NCBI RefSeq assembly: GCF_000739655.1
Contig: NZ_BATR01000007.1
Coordinates: 1-64,000, forward strand
DNA from: Verrucomicrobium sp. BvORR106
GTDB lineage: Bacteria > Verrucomicrobiota > Verrucomicrobiia > Verrucomicrobiales > Verrucomicrobiaceae
Direction: 5' to 3'
Length of the DNA stretch: 64,000 bases
Part shown: positions 16,759 to 25,317 of the stretch, one piece after another
Layout of the letters: each line of letters begins with the position of its first letter
Position numbering within the stretch: position 1 is the stretch's first letter
Made by a program: the position numbers and the translations under genes
The notes under the pieces: generated by a model
The model's database searches: none
The model's input: the letters and a program-made list of their open reading frames with translations, nothing else
What the model was told of the DNA's origin: nothing

Positions 16759-16901
16759 CAGTAAAGGGAGGCAGGGACTTTCCAGTCCCGGACCCATCGC
16801 ACGTCCCAGCGCATCATCCGGTGATTGACACCCAACCGGATGCCGCGTCATGGGACGTTTGTTACGGACCGGGACAAGAATGTCCCTCCCTCCTTTTACT
16901 G
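16759..16901. repeat. Three-tier nested palindrome, 143 bp
   Basis: Outer arms 16759-16794 and 16866-16901 pair at about 30 of 36 positions (CAGTAAAGGGAGG against CCTCCTTTTACTG). Inside are ACGTCCCA (16801-16808) with TGGGACGT (16851-16858), and CATCCGGT (16815-16822) with ACCGGATG (16835-16842). Each outer arm also contains its own small palindrome (GGGACTTTCCAGTCCC; GGGACAAGAATGTCCC). No ORF of quality lies in it. It directly follows the degraded DUF1501 gene. Confidence 0.85.
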
Positions 16902-17103
16902 ACCGCCTCCGTGCGACTGCTCAGGTGAGTGAGCGAAAGCCCTCCGTCTCCCGCCTCCCACCCCGCTCGCCATGCCGAAGGCATCCCAGAAGGCAACCGG
17001 GGGTCTGGGCTGTCCCCCAGTCACCGAACGTTCATCCAACACATCATGCCCCCAGTCACCCTTTTTGCCCACCACTCCCAACACCTGGCGGCGCAGCCGC
17101 TGT

Positions 17104-17245
17104 GGAGTGCGCGCGTGAAGCGCCGCTTTCGACTGCCGACAACAATCCCCCACAACCTCAACACTCCCGCCAGCCCCCCTGCTCCACCCATCAGGTTCAA
17201 GGAAACCCAACAATCCACCACAGCGGCGCTTCACGCACGCACTCC
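17104..17245. repeat. BIME-like pair of inverted GGAGTGCG...GCCGCT units
   Basis: The 24-nt arms 17104-17127 and 17222-17245 are inverted copies with one mismatch, 94 bp apart. The unit GGAGTGCGCGCGTGAAGCGC followed by CGCT is itself a hairpin, and the same unit in the same inverted arrangement occurs twice at 53.3-53.8 kb. The flanking sequence 16902-17395 (about 490 bp) has no credible gene; it contains small hairpins such as CCCCGCAAGCGGGG (about 17251-17264). Confidence 0.8.
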
Positions 17246-17395
17246 ATAGCCCCGCAAGCGGGGCCAGGCGTTGTTCGCCCCCAGACTTCGGAACCTCTTC
17301 CGGCCTCCAATCTCACTTGGACTTCCGAGCTTCACGCCCCCAAATCCAGAAGGGATCGCAAAACAACTATACCAAAAAAACTCTCCGCCTCCCCC

Positions 17396-18745
17396 TCACT
17401 CCCCCACCGGCCGATGACTCGGGATCTGCGCCTTAAAATCTCCCAAACTGTTCCAATGCTCGCGCTTCTCCAGATCCACCTCCGCCATCACCACGGTGCC
17501 CCATTCTTTTCCTTGGGCAAGGACCCGGCCATCGTGCCCAAACACGGCTGAGATCATCCAGCCGTCCTCGGGTTTCATGTAGGTGCTGCTCACAAGGTAC
17601 ACGTGATTCTCACAAGCCCGCGCCTGGGCCAGGAGGGGATTGCAACCCCACACGGGCCACGCGATGACCTCGGCACCGTTCACGGTCAGATTGCGGGCGA
17701 CCTCGGGGAAAAAGCCGTCGTAGCAGACCATCATGCCCAGCTTGCCAAAGCGGGTCTCGAACACAGGAAATTCATGCCCGGGGGCCACGCCGGCCTCCAC
17801 CTCGCTGCGTGGCAGGCAGGTCTTTCGGTACTTGCCTTGAACCCTGCCATCCGGACCGATCAAGACGGCCACGTTGTACACCACCTCTTTGTCCTGCTCC
17901 ACCAGTCCGGCCACGATGTAGAGATCATGCTTCTTGGCGAGCCCTCCGAAGTACTCGGTCACCGATCCCGGCACGGGCTCGGCGCATTCATGCATCTTCT
18001 TGCCGGTGCCGTAGTACGTCAGCGTTTCCGGCAGCACCACCAGATCCGCCTTCTGCTTGGCGGCCTCTTCAATCAAGGGGGCAAACAACGCGGCCTTCTC
18101 CAGCATCGTCTTCCCTTCTCGTGGCTGATAGTGCACCGTCGCCAGCCGGGCCTTCCGTTCTGGCATGGCCGCGACCTGCTCCAGACGGATATCGCTCCAG
18201 CTCACCCGGGCCTGGGGCCGCCACTGCAGCCAGAGTTCCACCACCGCCACAGTCGCCCCATTGGGTGCGAGGTAAGTACCCGACATCTCCTGCCAGCCAT
18301 CCTTCACCACGCCGGTGCGGGCCGGATACTCCGGCTCTGCCTGCGGCGGTTCGCCAGGCCGGTAGGCGGTGAAGGTCGGTTCTGCATGCCGCACCGTCTT
18401 GCCTGCGGCATCCCGCCACAACACACGGGCTACGACCTGCTGTCCCTCGTGATTGACCCCTTCCGCCTGATACCACGCCGTGAACCGCCAGGGTTTGCCT
18501 CCTTGAACCGGGATCTCCCGGGTCCAGCAGCCTTGCAGGCCCTCGCGCTGATCCGCCGCGATCACCCAGGCCCCCTTCCCATCCCGTCCCCCGATGTCCA
18601 CATGGCTGAAGACAGGGGCAATGCCCGGACGGGGCACGTAGGAGCGCCAGTCCGGCCCCGGCATGGGCGTGGAAACGTTCGCTGCCAGCAGAGCGCCAGC
18701 CATTCCAAGGACAAGAGTGACGGCGATGCTGGCAGCGAGCTTCAT
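17396..18745 (-). CDS. Secreted carbon-nitrogen hydrolase (nitrilase superfamily)
   Basis: 449 residues with a signal peptide (about 1-22). Residues ~25-190 form a beta-rich accessory domain ([33 protein letters not shown]), resembling a carbohydrate-binding sandwich. The nitrilase domain follows with the Glu-Lys-Cys triad: [23 protein letters not shown] and [16 protein letters not shown]. These enzymes hydrolyse amides or nitriles through a Cys thioester; the secreted form with an accessory domain is frequent in PVC bacteria and its substrate is unknown. It ends 14 bp after the metalloprotease upstream and may share its transcript. Confidence 0.88.
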   Translation of the reverse strand: MKLAASIAVTLVLGMAGALLAANVSTPMPGPDWRSYVPRPGIAPVFSHVDIGGRDGKGAWVIAADQREGLQGCWTREIPVQGGKPWRFTAWYQAEGVNHEGQQVVARVLWRDAAGKTVRHAEPTFTAYRPGEPPQAEPEYPARTGVVKDGWQEMSGTYLAPNGATVAVVELWLQWRPQARVSWSDIRLEQVAAMPERKARLATVHYQPREGKTMLEKAALFAPLIEEAAKQKADLVVLPETLTYYGTGKKMHECAEPVPGSVTEYFGGLAKKHDLYIVAGLVEQDKEVVYNVAVLIGPDGRVQGKYRKTCLPRSEVEAGVAPGHEFPVFETRFGKLGMMVCYDGFFPEVARNLTVNGAEVIAWPVWGCNPLLAQARACENHVYLVSSTYMKPEDGWMISAVFGHDGRVLAQGKEWGTVVMAEVDLEKREHWNSLGDFKAQIPSHRPVGE

Positions 18746-18759
18746 GATCGTGAGCTAAA

Positions 18760-21585
18760 TTATGATTTCTTGTCGTCCAGACCGCGCTCGATCTTATAGA
18801 GCACGAACTGGGCATGAGCCTCATTGGCCGCCGCCACGGGATGATCCCGGTACTGGGACTGGATGGTGCGCAGCTGCGCCAAGGCCACACTCTGAACCGC
18901 CGGCTGATAGGCGCGACCGTTCACGATGTTCAGCAGGCGGTCCACGTAGTCCAGCTGGAGGTTCTGCCTCTGCGTGCTGACGGCAGCATCGGCCGCCTCA
19001 CCCTTCATGATGGCAGCGGTGAGGTCCCCCATCATGGTCCCGAGGACATAACCATTGCCATACAGCGTGCTGTCCAGGATGCGGTGCTGCGTGTTCGGGT
19101 GCATGAGCTGGTCCAGCAGGGAGCGCTGGACCTTGAGGGCGCGCTCATGCAGTTTGGGATCCTCGCCGTTGTCGCGGAAGTCAAACCCGCGACGCTGCTG
19201 CTGGAGGTGGGCCAGGAGCGGCTCCGGCGCAACCCAGGCCTCCGGTCCGAAGGCGTACTTCGCCAGTGCGGCCATGGCGGCCTTTTGCTTTTCCACCTCT
19301 ACGGGGCGGAAGGGATTTGGCGGATTGTCCTTCACCTGGCCGACATAGGCACGCTCTACGTACACGCCTCCCACGTAGCGGGAGATGGCGGTGAGGGCAT
19401 TCCCCGACTCCGACGTCAGCGAGATGTAGGCGTTGGTCAGCTCCTGCCAGCTCTTGCCCTGGGTGGGGTAGTCAGCGAGAAGCTTGCCCGTGGCCTGCTT
19501 CACCAGTTCACAACGAGCCACGCCATAAGCCACCGGATCACTGCTCATGTCAAAAAGCATGGCTCGTGGGTCAATAGCCTTGCCGTTGGCGCGCATGTCA
19601 TCCGCATCATTGGCAAACGCGAGTTGGGACTCATGCGAACGCCCGGCGATGGTGGCGAGGCGCTTGGTCTCCTCCTGAGGCTCTGGGGCGGCAACGCTGT
19701 AGCCGTAGTCAATGGCCCAGTCATCATACGGCCCGGGGGCATTGATGTAATACTGCCCCTGGCGCGCCCGATCCGGCCCCAAGTTCAACGGCATGTAGTC
19801 CATGACGGATCCACTCAGGCTGGTCTTCTCCGTCAGCGCGCGGTTCTGCAATTCTTCCGGTGAATGCAGATGGCTCGCGCGGAAGTTGTGGTTCAATCCG
19901 AGAGTGTGCCCCAACTCGTGCAGGATCAACTGTGTGAGGCTTTCCTTGAGCATCACATCGAAGTCCACGTCATCCGCCTTTCGCAGGCGCATCATCTGGT
20001 TCCCAAAGAGCAGCCCCTGCTGCATGACATTCGCGGCCATGCAGGAGTTCTTGTCAAAGAGATTGCCGCCCTCGGCCGCATCCATCCCGGCCAGACCCAC
20101 CTCGTTCCAGAGACGGCGGGCCATGAGGCGGTTCTTCACAAACACAAACTCCAGCATGATGTCGGAGCCCAGAATCTGCCCGGTTCGAGGGTTCACAAAG
20201 CTGGGTCCGTAGCCGCCAAAGGGAGCCTTGGGCGAGGAGGTCCAGCGCAGCACGTTGTACTGGATGTCATCCGCATCCCAGTCCGCGTCGTCCGGCTGTT
20301 CCTTGATGATGAGGGCGTTCTTGAAGCCGATCTTCTCAAAGGACTTGTTCCACTGCAGGGCGGCGAGGCGGATGGTGTCGCGGAATTCCAGGGGCGTGGT
20401 GTTCTCAATCCACCACACGATGGGCTCCACGGGTTCGCTCAGAGCTGCGTTGGGATCCTTCTTTTTGAGGTCCCAGCGGTGGATGAAGTCGCGCCACGGG
20501 GTCACCTCCGTGGAGGTCTGGTCCGTGAGTTGGGTCATGAAATAACCCACCCGTGGATCATCCACGCGGGGCTGGTAGCCGTTGTCCGGCATGGCGATGA
20601 GCGTGTGCTGGATGGTCACGCTCACGTAGCGGGGGTCCACCACATCGCCCAGTTGTTTGTCATTGTCATTCCGTGGCGGCGTCGGGTTGTCGAACACGTA
20701 CTCCACCGAGCAGAGCGTGTTCTTCGGGTAGGACTTCAGTTTGGTGAACTTCGTCTTTGTTTCGGAGAGCTTCCCGAGGAAGGCCTTCTCCCCGCCGCCA
20801 GGCTTCACCTGTAGCAGGGTCTCCTTCAGGAAGAGGTTACCGGCATTGAGCAGCACGCCCTCCGTGTTCTCTGCCACCACCGCTTCCACCGCCATGACCG
20901 CATGGCTGGTGTTGGCCTGGGCTGCCCGGGCCAGTGGGTGCATGGGGTCAAAGTAGAAGGCGGTGTTCTGTTTGACGAACTCCACCTTGTCGTAGCTGCG
21001 CTTCATGACGAAGACCGTCTCATCATGGAACTGGCCGCGGTTGTGACCGGCAGCGAGCACCCCCTCCACCGTGTGGGTGAAGTAGATGAACTCCTTCTCC
21101 ATCTGATCCTTCCGCACAAAGAGATAGACCGTGCCGTTTTCGCGATCGCGATGTAGGTTGAAGAGCCCTTTGATCTCATCGCAGTTCTTCGTCACATCGG
21201 CGATGGTCTTTTTCTTGGGCGGCGCCGGCACGACCGTCACCGGGGCGGGGCGTTTTTCCTCCACCTTGGCCGCAGGAGCTTCCACAGGATTGGGTTTCAC
21301 CTCCGGTTTGGCTGGCGGCGTTGCCGGGGCAGGGGTCGGAACCGGAGCGGGGACTGGCGACGGTGCAGGAGCCGGGGCCGGAGCGGGCGTCGGTTCTGGC
21401 TTGGGGGCCGTTCCGGATCCTGGGGCTGGGGCCGGCGCGGGTGCAGGCGCAGGCGTTGGAGCCGGAGCAGGTGTAGGCGTGGGGACGGGCTGGGGAGCAG
21501 GCTCCTGGGCTGCGCTCCAGACGGCGACGATCAAACAGGTCAGAGGTAGCGCGAGCAACCCGACTGGGCGGAGGGATAGTTTCAT
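18760..21585 (-). CDS. Secreted zinc-dependent metalloprotease (DUF5117/DUF4953 type)
   Basis: 941 residues. A signal peptide is followed by a long Pro-Ala-rich linker (about 27-130, runs of PAPAPAP), then a DUF5117-like region and the gluzincin/metzincin-like core with LILHELGHTLGLNHNFRAS at about residues 552-570. HELGH supplies two zinc ligands and the catalytic Glu, and the later His in GLNHN the third ligand. SVMDYMPLN, a few residues beyond, fits a Met-turn. The C-terminal DUF4953 portion extends to VLYKIERGLDDKKS. It probably degrades extracellular or periplasmic proteins. The same strand carries the nitrilase gene 14 bp downstream. Confidence 0.88.
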   Translation of the reverse strand: MKLSLRPVGLLALPLTCLIVAVWSAAQEPAPQPVPTPTPAPAPTPAPAPAPAPAPGSGTAPKPEPTPAPAPAPAPSPVPAPVPTPAPATPPAKPEVKPNPVEAPAAKVEEKRPAPVTVVPAPPKKKTIADVTKNCDEIKGLFNLHRDRENGTVYLFVRKDQMEKEFIYFTHTVEGVLAAGHNRGQFHDETVFVMKRSYDKVEFVKQNTAFYFDPMHPLARAAQANTSHAVMAVEAVVAENTEGVLLNAGNLFLKETLLQVKPGGGEKAFLGKLSETKTKFTKLKSYPKNTLCSVEYVFDNPTPPRNDNDKQLGDVVDPRYVSVTIQHTLIAMPDNGYQPRVDDPRVGYFMTQLTDQTSTEVTPWRDFIHRWDLKKKDPNAALSEPVEPIVWWIENTTPLEFRDTIRLAALQWNKSFEKIGFKNALIIKEQPDDADWDADDIQYNVLRWTSSPKAPFGGYGPSFVNPRTGQILGSDIMLEFVFVKNRLMARRLWNEVGLAGMDAAEGGNLFDKNSCMAANVMQQGLLFGNQMMRLRKADDVDFDVMLKESLTQLILHELGHTLGLNHNFRASHLHSPEELQNRALTEKTSLSGSVMDYMPLNLGPDRARQGQYYINAPGPYDDWAIDYGYSVAAPEPQEETKRLATIAGRSHESQLAFANDADDMRANGKAIDPRAMLFDMSSDPVAYGVARCELVKQATGKLLADYPTQGKSWQELTNAYISLTSESGNALTAISRYVGGVYVERAYVGQVKDNPPNPFRPVEVEKQKAAMAALAKYAFGPEAWVAPEPLLAHLQQQRRGFDFRDNGEDPKLHERALKVQRSLLDQLMHPNTQHRILDSTLYGNGYVLGTMMGDLTAAIMKGEAADAAVSTQRQNLQLDYVDRLLNIVNGRAYQPAVQSVALAQLRTIQSQYRDHPVAAANEAHAQFVLYKIERGLDDKKS

Positions 21586-21634
21586 ATCAAAATGGCTATT
21601 GCCAAAGACGCACCGCTGGGGCGTTTTTTTAGGA

Positions 21635-22630
21635 TTACTTTGCCGCGAGGCTCGAAGAATCCCAATCCAGGCTCACAAAAACGGGGCGATGGTCTGAGCC
21701 AAAGTCCGGTCCCACCTCACGTCCGCCCACCTTCCAGTCAGGAGAGACGAAGACGTGATCAATCATGATCCGGTCGGGAAGCCACACATGTCGTGTGGCC
21801 TCAAAGAGCCGCCCCTGACTGGTGTCCACCAGCTGGGTCTGGTGCAAAAAGTCCTTGTAGAGCCAGGCCCAGGGGGTGCAGTTGAAATCGCCCGCCACAA
21901 TCACGGCATGCCCCTCCTGCTGCCGTTGCAAGCTCCACAGCCTGATCTCTTCATGCATGACGCGCCGGTCCGCAATCTCGCCCGCTGACGTCGGATGCGA
22001 GGCGTGCACGTTCAGCAGACTCACCGTCCGCCCCTCAAACGCGAACTCGGCGAACATCCCGATTTTCTTGGGGCCATTTTCCCCCAGTTTGTGAAGGCCG
22101 GCCTTATGCCAGGGCCCCCGGCTCAGGATGGCCAGGCCCCATGATCCCTTGCGATGATACTCCAGCCGCTGGTGGGGATAGAGGTCCTTCAGGCGGGGCA
22201 GCATCTCTGCCCAGCGAGGCGAAACTTCCTGCAGCACCACCACATCGGGCTGACGCTCCCGCAACAGGGCCTCCAGCGCCGCATGATTCTGGTTCCGGCG
22301 GAGGAGGTTGATAGTGGCAATCTCCAGCGTCGAGTCATTGGCCACCACCGTGGCAGGTGCGGCAGCGGGCTGAGCATGAGGCCACAGCGCTGCGACATTC
22401 AATGCCAATCCCACCGAGCTGAGCCCGACGAGCTTCCACCGACGCAACCCCAAGCAGAGCAACAGTCCGAGTGCGAACGCCACCACATATTGGGGTCGCA
22501 GGTGATTGTACAGATCCGGGTACCAGTGCCAGCGGCCCGCAAATCCCAGCAGAGTCACCACCAGTCCCGCCGACAATCCCAACTCCAGCCAGTGCCGGAC
22601 AACAAATCGGAGAAGGCTTCGAACTTTCAT
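21635..22630 (-). CDS. Membrane-anchored endonuclease/exonuclease/phosphatase family protein
   Basis: 331 residues. Three hydrophobic segments in the first ~90 residues anchor it in the membrane. The EEP domain (about 103-325) has IATINLLRRNQN, VVVLQEVSPRW (metal-binding Glu), LLNVHASHP, VAGDFNCTPW and FGSDHRPVFVSL, the conserved Asn/Glu, Asp-x-Asn and SDH triplet. The family includes sphingomyelinases, nucleases and inositol phosphatases; three helices plus EEP is the usual layout in bacteria, with the active site outside the membrane. Substrate cannot be told. It lies 49 bp upstream of the metalloprotease on the same strand. Confidence 0.88.
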   Translation of the reverse strand: MKVRSLLRFVVRHWLELGLSAGLVVTLLGFAGRWHWYPDLYNHLRPQYVVAFALGLLLCLGLRRWKLVGLSSVGLALNVAALWPHAQPAAAPATVVANDSTLEIATINLLRRNQNHAALEALLRERQPDVVVLQEVSPRWAEMLPRLKDLYPHQRLEYHRKGSWGLAILSRGPWHKAGLHKLGENGPKKIGMFAEFAFEGRTVSLLNVHASHPTSAGEIADRRVMHEEIRLWSLQRQQEGHAVIVAGDFNCTPWAWLYKDFLHQTQLVDTSQGRLFEATRHVWLPDRIMIDHVFVSPDWKVGGREVGPDFGSDHRPVFVSLDWDSSSLAAK

Positions 22631-22654
22631 TTCGGCAGAGTGGGAGTCACTGGG

Positions 22655-23020
22655 TCAGTTCAGCCCAAAGATCTCCGCATCCCTCACCACGGGATAAGCC
22701 CGCCCACCCTGCGCACTTTCCGTCAGCAGCAGCAGTTGCTGCAGCCCGGCAGGGATTTCAGAAAACAACAAGGTGACCAGAAATTCCGGTCCCGCCTCGC
22801 TCACGTCCAACGGGGTGCATTCGATCACCCACCCCTGCACACTCCATTCACGATGAAGCCCAAGCAGATCCGTCTGGATCGAGAGGGCCAGTTCTGAAGA
22901 GACTTCCAAGGCCCTGCTGCTGGCGAAGATCACGCCAGTAGTGCTGATGGAACACATCCGGGTGACAACACTGCCCCCGCTCGCCGCTTTTGCCTTCCGT
23001 TGGTTCGCTCGTGTACCCAT
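22655..23020 (-). CDS. Small protein of unknown function, possibly PilZ-like
   Basis: 121 residues from the ATG at 23020 (MGTRANQRKAKAASGG); an ATG at 23059 is the alternative. After a basic N-terminus the chain reads TRMCSISTTGVIFASSRALE and later GWVIECTPLDVSE, which recalls the strand pattern of PilZ domains (NISxxG and a later C). The Arg motif RxxxR that binds cyclic di-GMP is not clear, so PilZ is only a suggestion. It stops 24 bp before the EEP gene and may form an operon with it. Confidence 0.5.
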   Translation of the reverse strand: MGTRANQRKAKAASGGSVVTRMCSISTTGVIFASSRALEVSSELALSIQTDLLGLHREWSVQGWVIECTPLDVSEAGPEFLVTLLFSEIPAGLQQLLLLTESAQGGRAYPVVRDAEIFGLN

Positions 23021-23109
23021 GGCTTTGCCTTGGTTTGTGCAACGGAAGGCAAGCTGCATGGGGTGCTCGGTGGTGTCAACCGAGTTGCATGTGAAAGATG
23101 AATATCTTC

Positions 23110-24102
23110 TTAATCAGAAGAGCGTGGATCAAAGGCATCCCGCAATCCGTCACCGAGGAAATTCAGTGCGAGCAACGAGGTGGACATCAAGCCCGCAGGG
23201 AAAGCGAGCAGCCACCACTTGCTGTCGAGTGGATTGATGACCTGCGCCCCATCCTTGAGCAGCGAGCCCCAGCTGGCCGCCGGATCTTCAATGCCCAGTC
23301 CGAGGAAACTGAGGAAGCTCTCGTCCCGGATCACTGCCGGGATGGTGAGCGTCAGATAGGTGAGCACGATGGTGCTCAGATTCGGCCACAGATGCTTCCA
23401 TATGATGGACCAACCCTTCTGCCCCATGGCACGGCTGGCAGTCACAAATGCCAGCTCCTTCAAGACCAGCACTTGACCACGAACGATGCGCGCCATGGTG
23501 AGCCACTGGATGAACCCCAGGGAGAGCACCAGCAGGAAGATCCGCTTGTAGGGAATCATTGCACCAGCCCAAGCCTCCACCCAGCCCCAGTGCTCCCGCT
23601 GCCCCCAGAGGCGGAGGCCGTCCAGGGCATCCGTGAAATAACCATCGAAGGCCGCGATGAAGATCATCACAAAGAGCAGGCTGGGCACCGAGTTCAAGAT
23701 GTCCACCAGCCGCATCATGCCGCCATCCACCCGGCCGCCGGCATAGCCACTGATCATGCCATAGGTGCCGCCAATCACGAGGCTCACCAGCGCCGCCACC
23801 AGGCCCACCCCCAGGCTGACCCGGGCTCCCGTGAGCAGGCGATAGAAAAGATCCTGCCCGTTCACATCCGTGCCCAGCAAGTGGCGGGAGATGCCGCCTT
23901 CGCACCAGGACGGTGGGACATAGGAAGACTCACTCACCATCTTCACCTCCGCAGGCAGGAACACCGGCACCACGATGGCCGCCAAAGCCACCACCACCAG
24001 GTACCAGAAGCAGAGCACGGCCACGCGATTGCGACGCAGCACCTGCCAGCCATTGGGAGGCGTACCGGTCCATCGGTTGGGCGTCGCGACAGCGTCAGGC
24101 AT
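23110..24102 (-). CDS. ABC transporter permease, OppC/DppC type
   Basis: 330 residues with an N-terminal helix and five more hydrophobic segments. The OppC signature is present: HLLGTDVNGQDLFYRLLTGA, the periplasmic region, and the cytoplasmic EAA loop VTASRAMGQKGWSIIWKHLW with later FLSFLGLGIEDPAASWG. It ends with LNFLGDGLRDAFDPR, diagnostic of dipeptide/oligopeptide/nickel importers. Its start overlaps the OppB-type permease by 8 bp, so the two are co-translated and form the membrane channel. No ATPase or binding protein for them is in this window. Confidence 0.93.
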   Translation of the reverse strand: MPDAVATPNRWTGTPPNGWQVLRRNRVAVLCFWYLVVVALAAIVVPVFLPAEVKMVSESSYVPPSWCEGGISRHLLGTDVNGQDLFYRLLTGARVSLGVGLVAALVSLVIGGTYGMISGYAGGRVDGGMMRLVDILNSVPSLLFVMIFIAAFDGYFTDALDGLRLWGQREHWGWVEAWAGAMIPYKRIFLLVLSLGFIQWLTMARIVRGQVLVLKELAFVTASRAMGQKGWSIIWKHLWPNLSTIVLTYLTLTIPAVIRDESFLSFLGLGIEDPAASWGSLLKDGAQVINPLDSKWWLLAFPAGLMSTSLLALNFLGDGLRDAFDPRSSD

Positions 24103-25012
24103 GCAACTGAATGCGTTTGTCGAGGAACGTGTACAGCACGTCCACCACGAAGTTGAAGAACACCAGCAGAGCGGAGTACACCACCACCGCCCCGGTCAGC
24201 AGGAAGGGGTCCGTGTTCTGAATGGCATTCACGAACACCATACCGAGACCGGAGATGTTGAAGACACTCTCCACCACAAAGGAGCCAGTGAGCACATAGG
24301 CGGCCATCGGCCCCATATAGGTGATGACGGGCAGGATGGCCACCTTCATGGCATGCCGTGCCAGGGCCGTCGCATCATCCAGACCTTTCGCCTTGGCCGT
24401 GCGCATGTAGTTCTGCGACTTCACATCCAGCAGGCTGTTCCGCGTCAACCGGGCCACGTAGGCCAGGAACGGAAGAGCCAGGCAGATCGAGGGCATGATG
24501 AGCTGCGGGATCGTGCCAAAGCCCCCGATGGGCAGCCAGCCGAGCTTCAGGCCAAATAAAGCGACAAAGAGCGGCCCGGTGATGAAGGACGGAATACTGA
24601 TGGCCGCAAGGGCGACGAACATGCTGGCGACGTCCAGACCAGAATCCTTCCGCATCGCCGCTACAAACCCCATCGCCACGCCACCCACGGCCGCGATGAC
24701 AAAGGCGCTGCCACCCAGGATCAGCGAATTCGGCAGCTTCTGCCCCAAGACTTCCGCCACCGAGAGATTCTGATACCGCAGCGAAACATTGAGGTCTCCA
24801 CGCAGCAGGCGTTTCACATAGCGCTGCAACTGCCACCACTTGGGGCCATCCAGCTCCGCATTTTTCTCGCGTTCAGCCTTGGCTGCTGCGGTAAGCTTCT
24901 CCCTCTCAAACGGTCCACCCTTTTGAGAGATGGACAGGAGGAACGTCAGCGACACCACGAACCCCAGCACCACGAGGCTGCTGAGGAAACGTCGGAGGAT
25001 GAACGCGAACAT
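24095..25012 (-). CDS. ABC transporter permease, OppB/DppB type
   Basis: 305 residues. The N-terminal FILRRFLSSLVVLGFVVSLTF helix is followed by a charged insert (about 33-75, GPFEREKLTAAAKAEREKN) that replaces the short loop of standard OppB. GDLNVSLRYQNLSVAEVLGQ and the EAA-like YMRTAKAKGLDDATALARHA are intact, as is the C-terminal YTFLDKRI. First gene of a two-gene permease operon. The partner proteins (solute-binding protein, two ATPases) must be encoded elsewhere; the insert may interact with a particular binding protein. Confidence 0.92.
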   Translation of the reverse strand: MFAFILRRFLSSLVVLGFVVSLTFLLSISQKGGPFEREKLTAAAKAEREKNAELDGPKWWQLQRYVKRLLRGDLNVSLRYQNLSVAEVLGQKLPNSLILGGSAFVIAAVGGVAMGFVAAMRKDSGLDVASMFVALAAISIPSFITGPLFVALFGLKLGWLPIGGFGTIPQLIMPSICLALPFLAYVARLTRNSLLDVKSQNYMRTAKAKGLDDATALARHAMKVAILPVITYMGPMAAYVLTGSFVVESVFNISGLGMVFVNAIQNTDPFLLTGAVVVYSALLVFFNFVVDVLYTFLDKRIQLHA

Positions 25013-25099
25013 CGGCCCCCGACTTAGGCGCGACAGCGCTCAAGGGCAAGAGCCAATGTGGGTGGAGAGGAGGTCTGGGGTTGAGGGACGTGCTATAAA

Positions 25100-25289
25100 T
25101 TAACCACAGAGGCACAGAGAACACAGAGACTGATTTTTAGACAGAATTAACGGAATTAACAAAATTCGGTTTCGGGCGGCGGACAGGGGTGCACTCAAAG
25201 TCATTCCGCAGCTGCCCCCTAATTCGGTGAATTCTGTCTGACTTCAGTTTCAGTTCTAGTCTCTGTGCTCTCTGTGTCTCTGTGGTTAA
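25100..25289. repeat. 190-bp palindromic element, ACCACAGAGGCACAGAG family, copy 1
   Basis: Left arm TTAACCACAGAGGCACAGAG..ACAGAGACT then AGACAGAATTAA; right arm GAATTCTGTCTGAC then AGTCTCTGTGCTC..TCTGTGGTTAA. The element fills most of the 305-bp gap between the OppB-type gene and the next gene. Two related copies lie at 60692-60886 and 61316-61482. No ORF; each arm would form a long hairpin. Confidence 0.9.
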
Positions 25290-25317
25290 ACCTCTACCCC
25301 CAAGCCACCCCTGATTT

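Noticed and set aside
16850-17551. Plus-strand ORF of 233 codons in the palindromic gap
   Set aside because: Pro/Ser/His-rich translation of repeats, no start context, and it runs into the nitrilase gene on the other strand.
18814-19863. 349-codon plus-strand ORF opposite the metalloprotease
   Set aside because: Antisense to a gene with a HELGH zinc motif; composition typical of a reverse-strand shadow.
21131-21697. Gly/Ala-rich plus-strand ORF that resembles a structural protein
   Set aside because: It is the reverse reading of the Pro-Ala linker of the metalloprotease.
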